This document shows, one piece after another, positions 44,283 through 52,310 of a stretch of DNA of 64,000 bases (positions within the stretch are counted from its first letter, which is position 1; the number at the start of each line of letters is the position of its first letter). Made by a program: the position numbers and the translations under genes. Source of the stretch: Candidatus Cloacimonadota bacterium (GTDB lineage Bacteria > Cloacimonadota > Cloacimonadia > Cloacimonadales > Cloacimonadaceae). The stretch covers positions 62,001 to 126,000 of the forward strand of contig JALOBT010000002.1 of assembly GCA_023228125.1 (NCBI GenBank), written 5' to 3'. The notes beneath the pieces are model-generated. The model saw only the letters and a list, made by a program, of their open reading frames with translations. It was not told where the DNA came from and made no database searches.

Positions 44283-45047
44283 CTATTTATTGGAGAAGTT
44301 CCGCTGATAAATGATCTCTTTGCTACTGCGATCCACCAGCACCAGGTTGAACTGCTCTACCACCGGAACTGATTTGCTGAAGGTGGGAGATGGGTAACCT
44401 CCTTTTGTGTCCAAGGCTCCCCAATAAGCAGAGACACGCATTTTGGCCTGCTTGCTGGAGCTAATTTTGCCGATCAGATAAACATCCACATAGGCATCTT
44501 CCAGCAGAGCGGCCACATCTTCCGAGACCTTGAGGTCCAGAGCATACCACTCCGTTCCATGTGCACGATCGGAAAAAGGCAAAAGCACCAGAGGCAAGGC
44601 AGGGAAGCAGATACCATTGAACACATGTCCGTCGTCAAAATAGAGCATTGGCATATTGTGGCTCGCACGTGAGAGCAAGTCTGCCGGACAGGAGATAGAT
44701 GCCTGGACTTTTCCGGTTTGGAGCTTGTATTTACCAAAGCTCAGTTCGGTTTTCACATAAATCTTGTTACTGTAATAAGTCTTGCGGAGCTCTTCCAGCT
44801 CGCTAAGTAACTGCTGGTATTCCTCTGTCTTCGCGAAGTTCTTTTGTTTTAGCTCTGAGGAATGTTCCTTTAGCTTGTTATAAGCTATTACATCTCGATT
44901 GTGAAGCCGTAGCATCATATCGGCTTCTTTGGTGACCTGGGGTATGTCCTGAAGTATTTCCGCCAATGTGTTCTGGCCCCATACAATGCGCATACTGAAT
45001 AGCATGAGCAATAGCAAGGCTGCTTTTACATTTAGGCTCTTGCACAT
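44283..45047 (-). CDS. Hypothetical secreted protein
   Basis: I do not recognise this protein of about 254 residues. It starts with a signal peptide (KAALLLLMLFSMRIVWGQ), then a charged, probably coiled-coil stretch (residues 35-90, KEHSSELKQKNFAKTEEYQQ), then a beta-rich domain with PMLYFDDGHVFNGICFPALP and a C-terminal QFNLVLVDRSSKEIIYQRNF. The open frame starts at 45098, but the ATG at 45047 behind AAAGGAATATCT gives the proper signal peptide. It is isolated: convergent with rnpB, with a transposase remnant upstream. Confidence 0.75.
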   Translation of the reverse strand: MCKSLNVKAALLLLMLFSMRIVWGQNTLAEILQDIPQVTKEADMMLRLHNRDVIAYNKLKEHSSELKQKNFAKTEEYQQLLSELEELRKTYYSNKIYVKTELSFGKYKLQTGKVQASISCPADLLSRASHNMPMLYFDDGHVFNGICFPALPLVLLPFSDRAHGTEWYALDLKVSEDVAALLEDAYVDVYLIGKISSSKQAKMRVSAYWGALDTKGGYPSPTFSKSVPVVEQFNLVLVDRSSKEIIYQRNFSNK

Positions 45048-45198
45048 AGATATTCCTTTCTTAAAGAGTGAGGTCTCAAAGGTTGGTGTAAATTCCAACT
45101 CATAATTTCACGGCTATTTGAGAGCATGATAAGTTCTCGCTTCTTGCAATTTATCTAAGGTCATATGACCTGCTACAATGTTTTTCATCTTTGCGTTT

Positions 45199-45400
45199 TC
45201 AGTCAAGCTCTTTTTTAGCAGCTACCGTTTTGCGACGTTTTTCAGCCCTGTGGAGCCAGCGTAAATCAGTCTCCAAGACTTTGTCTTTAGCATTACGTAT
45301 CCAGTGAATTATGCAGCGTTACCCCAATTGACCTGGGAAGCACTCGTGAAGCGCTTTTATCAAACCATGATATCAAAGGCATGGCAATTCAGATAGAAAG
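45199..45400 (-). pseudogene. Degraded mutator-type (IS256-like) transposase fragment
   Basis: Read on the minus strand in one frame, 45199-45390 gives YHGLIKALHECFPGQLG, stop, RCIIHWIRNAKDKVLETDLR, then WLHRAEKRRKTVAAKKELD and a stop. The order 'DGL..al...FP...QRCivH.iRN' is characteristic of the middle of mutator-family transposases. Internal stops interrupt the frame, and neither the catalytic N-terminal part nor terminal inverted repeats can be seen. It marks an old insertion beside the AbiE-like module. Confidence 0.65.
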
Positions 45401-45553
45401 CTATAAAACCGCCATAAGGCTAAAATCTTATGACCTTTTTATCCAATTAATCCACCCAATCCGCCCGATCTGCGTTCTATCAATAATCAAAAAACGAGTG
45501 CCATCAAGCTTGTATGCGTGAGGAGCATTCCCAGCAATATGAAGAATATCAAA

Positions 45554-45616
45554 TCACTAACTTGCTTTTCGCTCATTAACAATTATAATGTTAGTGATGC
45601 AAAATCATGTTAGTGA
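45554..45616 (+). promoter_or_regulatory. Promoter inside a symmetric four-half-site operator of the AbiE-like module
   Basis: Four 8-bp half-sites are arranged as a perfect dyad: TCACTAAC at 45554 and TCATTAAC at 45573 on the left, GTTAGTGA at 45590 and again at 45609 on the right. The two sites in each half are 19 bases apart and the centre of symmetry is at 45585. The -10 box TATAAT (45584-45589) sits exactly at the centre, and TTGCTT (45562-45567) lies 16 bases upstream as a -35 box. Only one base departs from full symmetry in the half-sites. A dimeric repressor bound here would block the promoter, as known for AbiEi-type antitoxins. Confidence 0.75.
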
Positions 45617-45625
45617 GAGGAAGCC

Positions 45626-46600
45626 ATGGATGATCTTATGTTAAAGACAAAGCGATACCTGGAAGGTTCATTGGACCTTCTTGTAGAGATAAGTCCGATC
45701 GATTTGTCAGCAAAATTACCCTATCTTTACACAGAACATTACCGCTTTTATGAACTGATGCTAAATGAGGAAAACTACCTGTTGTTTGAGGGCAGAAAAG
45801 CGATATCAGGAAAAACTGTGGAAGTGCATTCCAAGGAACTTGAAAGAAGGTTTGGTTACAAAGCAGTATTTTTAAATGACCATATTAGCTCCAGTCTTAG
45901 ACGCACGCTGGTGGAGCATCGTGTGGCCTTTATCATCCCTGATAATCAGATATATTTACCAAAATTGGGCATTTCTTTTAAGGAGCAATATCTCAAGAGA
46001 AGCAACAAAAAAGATAGACTGCGTCCTGCCACGCAGGTGATTCTGATTAGGGCTTTATTAAACAGAGAGCACCATCCTGTTACCGCTTCGGAATATGCTA
46101 AGCAAATTAGCTACACTGCCATGAGCATCTCCAGAGCGTTTAATGAACTGCTGGGACATGGCCTTATTACCCGAGCAGAGAATTGGAAAGAAAGACCTAT
46201 CAACTGGCTTTATACAGGAAGAGAATTATGGGAAAAAGCCCTACCCTTGATGATTAATCCAGTGAGCAGATCCATCTGGGTTCAGTTTTCTCAAAAAGCA
46301 TCATACTGTGTAGCAGGTATCTCAGCTCTTGCCAGGTATAGCATGATTGATGCAGATGACTTTGTAACATACGCTACAATCAGCACAATTGCTAAGAATA
46401 ACATGAATATGATTAAGATTGATAAAGATGGGGGATCGACAGAACGTGCAAACAATTTACAGATCTGGCGATACGACCCCAAGCTGATCACCCAAAAAGA
46501 TATAGTAGATCCTTTATCCTTATATTTAAGTTTAAAGGACAATCACGACGAGCGAGTCCAGATTTCGCTGGATAAAATGATGGGAGGTATTCAGTGGTAA
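45626..46600 (+). CDS. AbiEi-like antitoxin/transcriptional regulator
   Basis: A 324-residue protein with a central winged-helix domain (residues about 140-190, HHPVTASEYAKQISYTAMSISRAFNELLGHGLI) of the MarR/AbiEi kind, flanked by N- and C-terminal domains I cannot name. In type IV toxin-antitoxin systems AbiEi both represses its own promoter and protects against the nucleotidyltransferase AbiEii. It is followed, with overlapping ends, by an AbiEii-like gene and preceded by the striking operator at 45554-45616. The ATG follows AGAGGAAG closely. At 324 residues it is longer than typical AbiEi proteins, so it may be a separate subfamily. Confidence 0.65.
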   Translation: MDDLMLKTKRYLEGSLDLLVEISPIDLSAKLPYLYTEHYRFYELMLNEENYLLFEGRKAISGKTVEVHSKELERRFGYKAVFLNDHISSSLRRTLVEHRVAFIIPDNQIYLPKLGISFKEQYLKRSNKKDRLRPATQVILIRALLNREHHPVTASEYAKQISYTAMSISRAFNELLGHGLITRAENWKERPINWLYTGRELWEKALPLMINPVSRSIWVQFSQKASYCVAGISALARYSMIDADDFVTYATISTIAKNNMNMIKIDKDGGSTERANNLQIWRYDPKLITQKDIVDPLSLYLSLKDNHDERVQISLDKMMGGIQW

Positions 46601-47355
46601 GAGGATTGGATACATTTAGAAATCACTTTGCCGATTTTAAGGATAAATATGTCCTGATTGGTGGAGCTGCAAGCTCTGAACTCATGGCTCAATCAGGCTT
46701 AGAATTCAGGGCAACTGTTGATCTGGATATTGTGCTGATAGTTGAGGCTTTGACGCCAGATTTTGTGAGGGCATTTTGGGATTTTATTCGCCATGGGAAA
46801 TATGGCAGCAGGTCTCAGAGCCAGAACGAAAGAAAGTACTATCGCTTTGAGAAACCCGAAGCTGAAAACTATCCTAAATGTATTGAACTATTTTCCAGAA
46901 TTCCAGACGGGATCAGCTTCGAAGGGCAAGGCACTTTTACGCCAATTCCTGTAGAAGAAGATCTGTCGTCTTTGTCTGCGATTCTACTTGATGATGATTA
47001 TTATCCATTGATCATGAAAGGCAAAATAGATATTGACGGATTGTCCTGTTTAAAGGCAGAGTATATCATCATCCTAAAAGCCAAGGCCTGGCTGGATATG
47101 ACAAAACGCAAGGAAAACGGAGAGAGGATAGACTCCAGGAATATAAAAAAACATAAGAGTGATATTTTCTGGTTGTTTCCCGTGCTCGAACCTGATCTGA
47201 AGATAGAGCTTCCGGAGTCTGTAAAAGAAGACCTTGCCGAGTACTTTGATGTCTTAGAAAAAGACACCACAATAAACCTTGCGAATTATAAAATTAGACG
47301 GATCAATCTACAGGAAATAGTAAGTAGATTCAAGCAACTCTATGACCTTAGATGA
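46594..47355 (+). CDS. AbiEii-like nucleotidyltransferase (putative type IV toxin)
   Basis: A 253-residue nucleotidyltransferase-fold protein. The active-site signature is present: LIGGAASSELMAQSGLEFRA, then TVDLDIVLIV, the usual GG...T.DLD arrangement (residues about 22-50). A third acidic residue may lie in the following strands (ECIELFSRI region, Glu). A Lys-rich helix LKAKAWLDMTKRKENGE matches the nucleotide-binding lysine helix seen in AbiEii. The start is GTG at 46594, behind GGGAGG, overlapping the stop of the first gene. Such enzymes nucleotidylate tRNA or other targets to stop growth after phage infection; a role in defence here is inference. Confidence 0.7.
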   Translation: MVRGLDTFRNHFADFKDKYVLIGGAASSELMAQSGLEFRATVDLDIVLIVEALTPDFVRAFWDFIRHGKYGSRSQSQNERKYYRFEKPEAENYPKCIELFSRIPDGISFEGQGTFTPIPVEEDLSSLSAILLDDDYYPLIMKGKIDIDGLSCLKAEYIIILKAKAWLDMTKRKENGERIDSRNIKKHKSDIFWLFPVLEPDLKIELPESVKEDLAEYFDVLEKDTTINLANYKIRRINLQEIVSRFKQLYDLR

Positions 47356-47366
47356 TTATGCGCTAG

Positions 47367-48608
47367 CTATCGATCCTCCGCGTCAGGATATTTCTGCCGC
47401 ACCCCCTCCACCGTTTCCCGGATGGACAGGAAGACCTCGATCAGTTCGGGATCAAACTGGCTACCGGCAGAACGCTCTAATTCCGCAAACACGTCATCCT
47501 GCGTCCAGGGCTCTTTGTAAGAACGCCGGCTGGACAGCGCATCGTAAACATCGGCAATAGCCACGATTCTGGCCCAGAGGGGTGCTTCTTCTCCGGCTTT
47601 GCCCAGAGCTCTGCCATTGGGCAAGGTTTTATCCGGCAGCGGTTTACCATCTGTCATGCTGATATATCCGGGATAACCGCATCCGTCCCAGCGTTCGTGG
47701 TGGCCGATGGCAATCTCCTGGGACATAGTATCCAGCTCGGAGGCGGAATCGTTGAACAAAAGCGCACCGATATAGGGATGGGTTTTCATGGTATCATATT
47801 CTTCATCGCTCAATTTACCCGGCTTTTTGAGGATGGCATCGGCTATCCCCACCTTCCCCACGTCATGCAGCATGGCCGCTACCCTGAGCAGGTCTTTATT
47901 GTGCTGCAGATCTGTTTCCGGAATCTCGTGCTTTTGGGCCCAGGCTTCATAAATCTCGGCGGAATAAGCTCCCACCCTGTTTACGTGTGCCCCGGTTTCC
48001 TTGGGATCGCGCAATTCCGCCATGCTGATCATACGCAGGATGATATGGCGGGTCATATCGGCACGTTCCAAAGCGACGGCCGCAGTATTGGCAAAATAGT
48101 GGATAAAGGGGAGTTCTTCTTCGTTAAAAGCGATCACCTTGCCGTCAGCATCGAGGGCGTTAATCAGTTGCAGCACACCGATCACCTTGCCGCTGGTGGT
48201 CTTCATGGGAATGGTGAGCATGGAGCCAGTATGATAGTCCGTCTGCAGATCAAAAGTCGGATTGAAGCTATAGGGCAGAGACTTGTCCAGCTTGTAAACA
48301 TCGTCAATATTCAGAGTAGCATTGTGATATGCGGCAAAACCGGCGATGGATTTCTCGTCTATGGGCATCCGGAAGGTGCTGTAGAGCAGCTTCTTGCCCA
48401 GGGGCAAAGCTTTTTGCTGCGTATCGTTCTGCGTATAGCTGAAGAGCAGTTCCTTGCCTTCGCATTTGTAGATGCTGCCGGCATCGCAATTGCTCAGCTT
48501 GCGGGCTTCGGTGAGAATCCGCTCCATCAGCATATCTGTATCTTTCATTTCGGTCATCATTTGCCCTAAGGCAATGACTCGCTTTAACATGGCCTTCTCT
48601 GTGTCCAT
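47367..48608 (-). CDS. GAF and HD-GYP domain protein, putative cyclic-di-nucleotide phosphodiesterase
   Basis: A 413-residue cytoplasmic signalling enzyme. The N-terminal GAF sensor domain (residues about 20-180) contains CDAGSIYKCEGKELLF and MLTIPMKTTSGKVIGVLQLIN. The C-terminal HD-GYP domain has AAMLHDVGKVGIADAIL, KTHPYIGALL, AIGHHERWDGCGYP and IVAIADVYDALSSRRSYKEP. In HD-GYP enzymes these bind two or three metals and cleave cyclic di-GMP. The GYP triplet itself is kept (CGYPG). The frame opens 28 codons earlier, but the ATG at 48608 follows GGAAGGGAG, so I use it. It converges on the AbiE-like module with a gap of 11 bases. Confidence 0.9.
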   Translation of the reverse strand: MDTEKAMLKRVIALGQMMTEMKDTDMLMERILTEARKLSNCDAGSIYKCEGKELLFSYTQNDTQQKALPLGKKLLYSTFRMPIDEKSIAGFAAYHNATLNIDDVYKLDKSLPYSFNPTFDLQTDYHTGSMLTIPMKTTSGKVIGVLQLINALDADGKVIAFNEEELPFIHYFANTAAVALERADMTRHIILRMISMAELRDPKETGAHVNRVGAYSAEIYEAWAQKHEIPETDLQHNKDLLRVAAMLHDVGKVGIADAILKKPGKLSDEEYDTMKTHPYIGALLFNDSASELDTMSQEIAIGHHERWDGCGYPGYISMTDGKPLPDKTLPNGRALGKAGEEAPLWARIVAIADVYDALSSRRSYKEPWTQDDVFAELERSAGSQFDPELIEVFLSIRETVEGVRQKYPDAEDR

Positions 48609-48673
48609 GGCTCCCTTCCTGTAACTTATTTGTTTTATATTCAATCGTTTAAGATCACAATAACAATCTAAGG

Positions 48674-48703
48674 CATCTACCATGGTTTGCAAGTAGATGT
48701 CAA
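48674..48703 (-). promoter_or_regulatory. Putative promoter of the GAF/HD-GYP gene
   Basis: On the minus strand TTGACA (48698-48703), 18 bases of spacer and TAGATG (48674-48679) lie about 70 bases ahead of the chosen ATG. The -35 box is perfect; the -10 box is moderate. Confidence 0.4.
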
Positions 48704-48729
48704 GCTCAATTCTTAATTAATCCAGTTTT

Positions 48730-48909
48730 ACTCGACACGAGACGTGTCGAATCCAGCCCGCCAATTCTCCATTCTCAATCCTCCATTCTCAATTAATTCT
48801 ACATCATACATTCTAAATTCTACATTAACCCCATCTTACTCGACACGAGACGCAAACGAATCCAGCACGCCAATTCTCCCTTCTCAATCCTCAATTCTCA
48901 ATTAATTCT
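48730..48909 (+). repeat. Family B repeat, two tandem copies ahead of rplM
   Basis: Copy 1 (48730-48837) and copy 2 (48838-48909) start 108 bases apart. Both begin ACTCGACACGAGACG and continue AATCCAGC.CGCCAATTCTC, then TTCTCAATCCT. and AATTAATTCT. Copy 1 carries the full palindrome TCGACACGAGACGTGTCGA; in copy 2 its right arm has changed. A third copy of the AATTCTC part is at 55540-55607 and the palindrome alone is at 7687-7708. Confidence 0.75.
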
Positions 48910-48951
48910 TGACATTTTCCCTATAGCCAAAAATCTGGCATACTGTATAAA
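48909..48951 (+). promoter_or_regulatory. Putative promoter of the ribosomal protein cluster
   Basis: TTGACA at 48909-48914 is a perfect -35 box just after the family B repeats. The best -10-like string, TATAAA at 48946-48951, is too far away (31 bases), and AATCTG at normal spacing is poor, so only the general location is supported. The rplM ATG is at 48970 behind AAAAGGAG. Confidence 0.4.
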
Positions 48952-48969
48952 AATGCAAAAGGAGAATCA

Positions 48970-49398
48970 ATGAAGACCCTAACTCCCAGCCCAAGCGACA
49001 TTATCCAAGCCTGGTATGTCGTAGATGCTACGGGTCAGCCTCTTGGTCGATTATCCACAAAGATTGCCACCATATTACGTGGTAAAAATAAGCCGTATTT
49101 TGCAACGAATTTGGACACCGGAGATTACGTAGTAGTGATCAACGCCGAAAAAGTTCGCGTGACCGGGCTCAAAGCCCTGCAAAAGGTTTACAAATCTTTT
49201 AGTGGATATCCCAGTGGACTGAAAGAAATCCCGTACGCCAAGATATTGGAAGAGCATCCAGAGCGTATTATCGAGCATGCTGTAAAAGGCATGATGCCGA
49301 AGAATACCTTGGGACGCGCAATGATGAAAAAACTAAAAGTTTACACAGGTAGCGAGCATCCCCATGCCGCACAAATGCCTGTGGAACTTACCTTGTAA
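48970..49398 (+). CDS. rplM: 50S ribosomal protein L13
   Basis: L13 is an early-assembly protein of the large ribosomal subunit. At 142 residues it is complete. It shows the family blocks [38 protein letters not shown], and the C-terminal MLPKNTLGR-type motif (here [19 protein letters not shown]) followed by [10 protein letters not shown]. It is directly followed by rpsI, the usual partner in bacteria, after 15 bases. A good AAAAGGAG site precedes the ATG. Confidence 0.98.
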   Translation: MKTLTPSPSDIIQAWYVVDATGQPLGRLSTKIATILRGKNKPYFATNLDTGDYVVVINAEKVRVTGLKALQKVYKSFSGYPSGLKEIPYAKILEEHPERIIEHAVKGMMPKNTLGRAMMKKLKVYTGSEHPHAAQMPVELTL

Positions 49399-49413
49399 GG
49401 AGACAGAAAAAGT

Positions 49414-49800
49414 ATGCAAAATTTTGATGCCGTAGGAAGAAGAAAAGTTGCCACAGCCCGGGTACGTATTACCCCCGGCACCGGTAAACGCATCATCAAC
49501 AAAGTGCAGATGAAGAAATACCTCCAGCGTGAAACTCTGGAAATGGTAGTGGAGCAGCCGCTTCAGACCGTAGGTCTTTCGGATAGTTTTGACGTGTATG
49601 TAAACGTTCGCGGCGGTGGCCTTTCGGGGCAAGCCGGAGCGATCCGTCTGGGCATCACCCGTGCACTTGTGGAATATGATGAGAAACTGAGACCAGTATT
49701 GAAAGCCCGTGGATTTCTCACCCGTGATCCCCGTATGGTAGAGCGCAAGAAATCCGGCCAACCGAAAGCCAGAAAGAAATTCCAATTCTCCAAACGTTAA
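49414..49800 (+). CDS. rpsI: 30S ribosomal protein S9
   Basis: S9 contacts the P-site tRNA in the small subunit with its C-terminal tail. The 128-residue sequence is complete: [20 protein letters not shown] at the start, [21 protein letters not shown] in the middle, and the basic end [17 protein letters not shown], whose final SKR is the conserved tail. It follows rplM as expected. Confidence 0.98.
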   Translation: MQNFDAVGRRKVATARVRITPGTGKRIINKVQMKKYLQRETLEMVVEQPLQTVGLSDSFDVYVNVRGGGLSGQAGAIRLGITRALVEYDEKLRPVLKARGFLTRDPRMVERKKSGQPKARKKFQFSKR

Positions 49801-49993
49801 TCTTTAGGTTTTTGGGGGAGATATCCCCCTTCCAAAGATGATGAAAGCTTTCAATAAAGCCAAACTAAAACCTGGCAGAGATGCCAAAATAAACCACCAA
49901 AGCGAGTTGCAAGGCGGTGAGGGGAAATATGTCTCCTCTGAATTGCGTATATCCTTTGGCTGGAAATCTTAACCGTAGATTAGGAGAAATCTA
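49801..49993 (+). promoter_or_regulatory. Leader between rpsI and rpsB with a small hairpin
   Basis: A 193-base gap within the ribosomal cluster. GGGGGA (49814-49819) and TCCCCC (49824-49829) form a short hairpin soon after the rpsI stop, without a following T run. The remainder is AT-rich and ends with TTAGGAGAAATCTA before rpsB. Autogenous control by S2 is common in bacteria; I cannot match this leader to a known S2-binding structure. Confidence 0.35.
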
Positions 49994-50887
49994 ATGTCCG
50001 TAGTATCTATGAAACAACTTCTGGAAGCTGGTGTCCATTTTGGTCATCAGACTTTCAAGTGGAATCCCAAGATGAAGAAGTATATCTTCATCAAACGCAA
50101 TGGGATTCACATCATCGACCTCAAACAGACGGTCGATGCTATTAATGAGGCCTACCAATTTATCAAAGAAGTGGCGAGCCGTCAGGAATACGTCCTCTTT
50201 GTGGGTACCAAAAAACAGGCTCAAAGCGCTATCCAAGATGCCGCTGCCAAGTCTGGTGTATTTTACGTAAATCAACGCTGGTATGGCGGAATGCTCACCA
50301 ATATGTCCACCATCCGCCAGAGCATCGAGAAGATGAAGTATTTCGAAGAAATCGAAGCCGATGGCACCCTGGACAGCTATACCAAGCTTGAAACACAAAG
50401 AATGAAACGCATGCACGATAAGATCGAGTTTTCTCTGGGAGGAATCCGTGAAATGGACGCCCTGCCTGGAGCTATCTTTGTGGTGGATACCGAATATGAA
50501 GATATCGCCATCCATGAAGCGCGCATCCTGGGCATCCCCATCGTGGCGATGGTGGATACAAATTGCGATCCCGATCTCGTGGACTATGTGATCCCCTCCA
50601 ATGATGACGCCACCCGCGCAATCACCCTGATTTCTGATATCATGGCTAATGCCGTGGTGGAAGGACGCGGCTTGGCCAGTGAAGGTGCAGACGGCCCTGA
50701 GGCTCCCAAAGAAGCCCAGGAAGCAGAAGGCGAAGAGCCTGTAGCTGAAGAAGAAGCACCTGTAGCAGCCCCAGCCGAAGAACCCGTAGCTGCTAAAATT
50801 GAAGAACCTGTAGCTGCTGAACCTGAAGAGCCCGTAGCTGCTGAAAGTGAAGAAAAAGTAGCGGAAATCGCCGCGACTGAACAATAA
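49994..50887 (+). CDS. rpsB: 30S ribosomal protein S2 with acidic C-terminal extension
   Basis: S2 binds the small subunit near S1 and is needed for translation initiation. The core (residues 1-230) shows MKQLLEAGVHFGHQTFKWNP, LFVGTKKQAQSAI, NQRWYGGMLTN and IHEARILGIPIVAMVDTNCDP, all hallmarks of S2. The final 65 or so residues form a low-complexity acidic tail with several EEPVAA repeats, not part of the folded protein. S2 proteins with such tails are known but the length here (297 residues) is above the norm. tsf follows, as in most bacteria, separated by a strong hairpin. Confidence 0.97.
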   Translation: MSVVSMKQLLEAGVHFGHQTFKWNPKMKKYIFIKRNGIHIIDLKQTVDAINEAYQFIKEVASRQEYVLFVGTKKQAQSAIQDAAAKSGVFYVNQRWYGGMLTNMSTIRQSIEKMKYFEEIEADGTLDSYTKLETQRMKRMHDKIEFSLGGIREMDALPGAIFVVDTEYEDIAIHEARILGIPIVAMVDTNCDPDLVDYVIPSNDDATRAITLISDIMANAVVEGRGLASEGADGPEAPKEAQEAEGEEPVAEEEAPVAAPAEEPVAAKIEEPVAAEPEEPVAAESEEKVAEIAATEQ

Positions 50888-50897
50888 GAACCTTAGC

Positions 50898-50924
50898 CTG
50901 CCTGCCGGAAGTTCCGGCAGGCAG
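50898..50924 (+). terminator. Hairpin between rpsB and tsf, possible attenuator
   Basis: A perfect 13-base inverted repeat (50898-50910 with 50912-50924; CTGCCTGCCGGAA) follows the rpsB stop by 10 bases. Only a short CAATTT follows, so termination is probably partial, which would lower tsf and later genes relative to rpsB. Confidence 0.6.
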
Positions 50925-50953
50925 CAATTTATCCACATAACAAGGAGTACAAA

Positions 50954-51550
50954 ATGGCAGATATTACCGCAACCATGGTAAAAGAACTGCGCGATAGAAC
51001 CGGAGTAGGCATGATGGAATGCCGCAAAGCTCTGATAGAAGCTGATGGCAATGTCGATAACGCCATCAAATTTCTGCGGGAACGCGGAATTTCCAAAGCT
51101 GAGTCCAAAAGCCAGCGCTCCACCAAAGAAGGCCTCATCTTTTCATACATCCATTTCAACGGCAAGATAGGAGTGCTGCTGGAGCTAAATTGCGAATCTG
51201 ACTTTGTAGCCAGAACCGACGAATTCAAAGCCCTGGCCGAAGAGATCGCCCTGCAGATCGCAGCTATGAGCCCCTTGGCCATCACGGCCGGAGATATCGA
51301 CCCCGAAATCATCGACCGCGAAAAAGAAATTGCCAGAAATAAAGCCCTCCTCGAGAAAAAGAAACCCGAAATCGTGGAAATGATCGTGGAAGGCAACATT
51401 AGAAAATATTGCAGCGAACACGCATTGATGGAGCAAAGCCTGATCAGCGATGAGAAAAGAACCATCAAAGATCTGCTCACCGAAGCCATCAGCAAAACTG
51501 GTGAGAATATCCAGATCGCCCGCTTTGTTCGTTACGCTTTAGGCGAATAA
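50954..51550 (+). CDS. tsf: Elongation factor Ts, short form
   Basis: EF-Ts exchanges GDP for GTP on EF-Tu. The N-terminal UBA-like motif VKELRDRTGVGMMECRKALIEADGNVDNAIKFLRERG and the core signature LELNCESDFVARTDEFKAL (TDFV-type motif) are present. At 198 residues it is the short, single-core form known from Thermus and several other phyla, rather than the 280-residue Escherichia type. The ATG follows AAGGAGTAC. Confidence 0.97.
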   Translation: MADITATMVKELRDRTGVGMMECRKALIEADGNVDNAIKFLRERGISKAESKSQRSTKEGLIFSYIHFNGKIGVLLELNCESDFVARTDEFKALAEEIALQIAAMSPLAITAGDIDPEIIDREKEIARNKALLEKKKPEIVEMIVEGNIRKYCSEHALMEQSLISDEKRTIKDLLTEAISKTGENIQIARFVRYALGE

Positions 51551-51567
51551 ACCGTCTGCAACCGAAG

Positions 51568-52296
51568 ATGAATAGCACTTTCAAACCTGAAAAGATCAAT
51601 CGCCTGATGCTGAAACTCAGCGGCGAAATCCTGGCTGGAGCTGCCGGCTTTGGCTTTGATGACGAAGTCTGCGACCGGCTCACCGATGAGCTCATAGAGC
51701 TGAAAAACTTAGGCTATAGCATCGCTGTGGTTTTGGGCGGAGGCAATATCTTTAGGGGCGGAAGCTCCTCCAATAAGAGCCTTTCCCGGGTGAGCCTGGA
51801 TAATATCGGCATGCTGGCTACGATCCAAAATGCGCTGTACCTCAGCGAGATTTTGCTCTCAAAAGGCTGCGCTGCAGAGGTCTTTTCCAGCTTTATGCTG
51901 GATAAAGTAGCACCGCAGTACAGTGCGCCCAAGGTGCAAGCAGCCCTGTCTCAAGGCAAGATCTGCTTTGTGGCAGGAGGCACCGGCAATCCGTATTTTA
52001 CCACGGATACCGCTGCGGTGCTCAGAGCGCTGGAGCTGAAGCTGGATATCGTGCTCAAAGCCACTAAGGTGGATGGGCTCTACGATGCAGATCCGATGCA
52101 AGACCCCAAGGCAAAATTCATCCAGGATGCCTCTTATCAGACCTGTCTGGAAGAGCGCCTTAGAGTGATGGACCTCAGTGCCTTCTCTCTGGCCGCGGAA
52201 AACTCCATGCCGATCAAGATCTTCAATATCCTGAAGCCACAAAACCTGAAAGCTGCCTTGCAGGATGCCTCTATAGGCACCTACATTCATCCCTAA
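51568..52296 (+). CDS. pyrH: Uridylate kinase (UMP kinase)
   Basis: PyrH phosphorylates UMP to UDP in pyrimidine synthesis and belongs to the amino acid kinase fold. The sequence shows LKLSGEILAG at the N terminus (phosphate-binding lysine), VVLGGGNIFRG, the acceptor-site loop GGTGNPYFTTDTAAVLRALEL, and KVDGLYDADPMQDPKA. The length (242) is standard. The order rpsB-tsf-pyrH-frr is a classical bacterial arrangement. The ribosome site before the ATG is weak, suggesting coupling to tsf 17 bases upstream. Confidence 0.97.
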   Translation: MNSTFKPEKINRLMLKLSGEILAGAAGFGFDDEVCDRLTDELIELKNLGYSIAVVLGGGNIFRGGSSSNKSLSRVSLDNIGMLATIQNALYLSEILLSKGCAAEVFSSFMLDKVAPQYSAPKVQAALSQGKICFVAGGTGNPYFTTDTAAVLRALELKLDIVLKATKVDGLYDADPMQDPKAKFIQDASYQTCLEERLRVMDLSAFSLAAENSMPIKIFNILKPQNLKAALQDASIGTYIHP

Positions 52297-52310
52297 AACC
52301 GAGGTAAATA

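Noticed and set aside
43622..44314. ORFs of 198, 138 and 111 codons around 43.6-44.3 kb
   Set aside because: They run through the RNase P RNA gene and its downstream palindrome.
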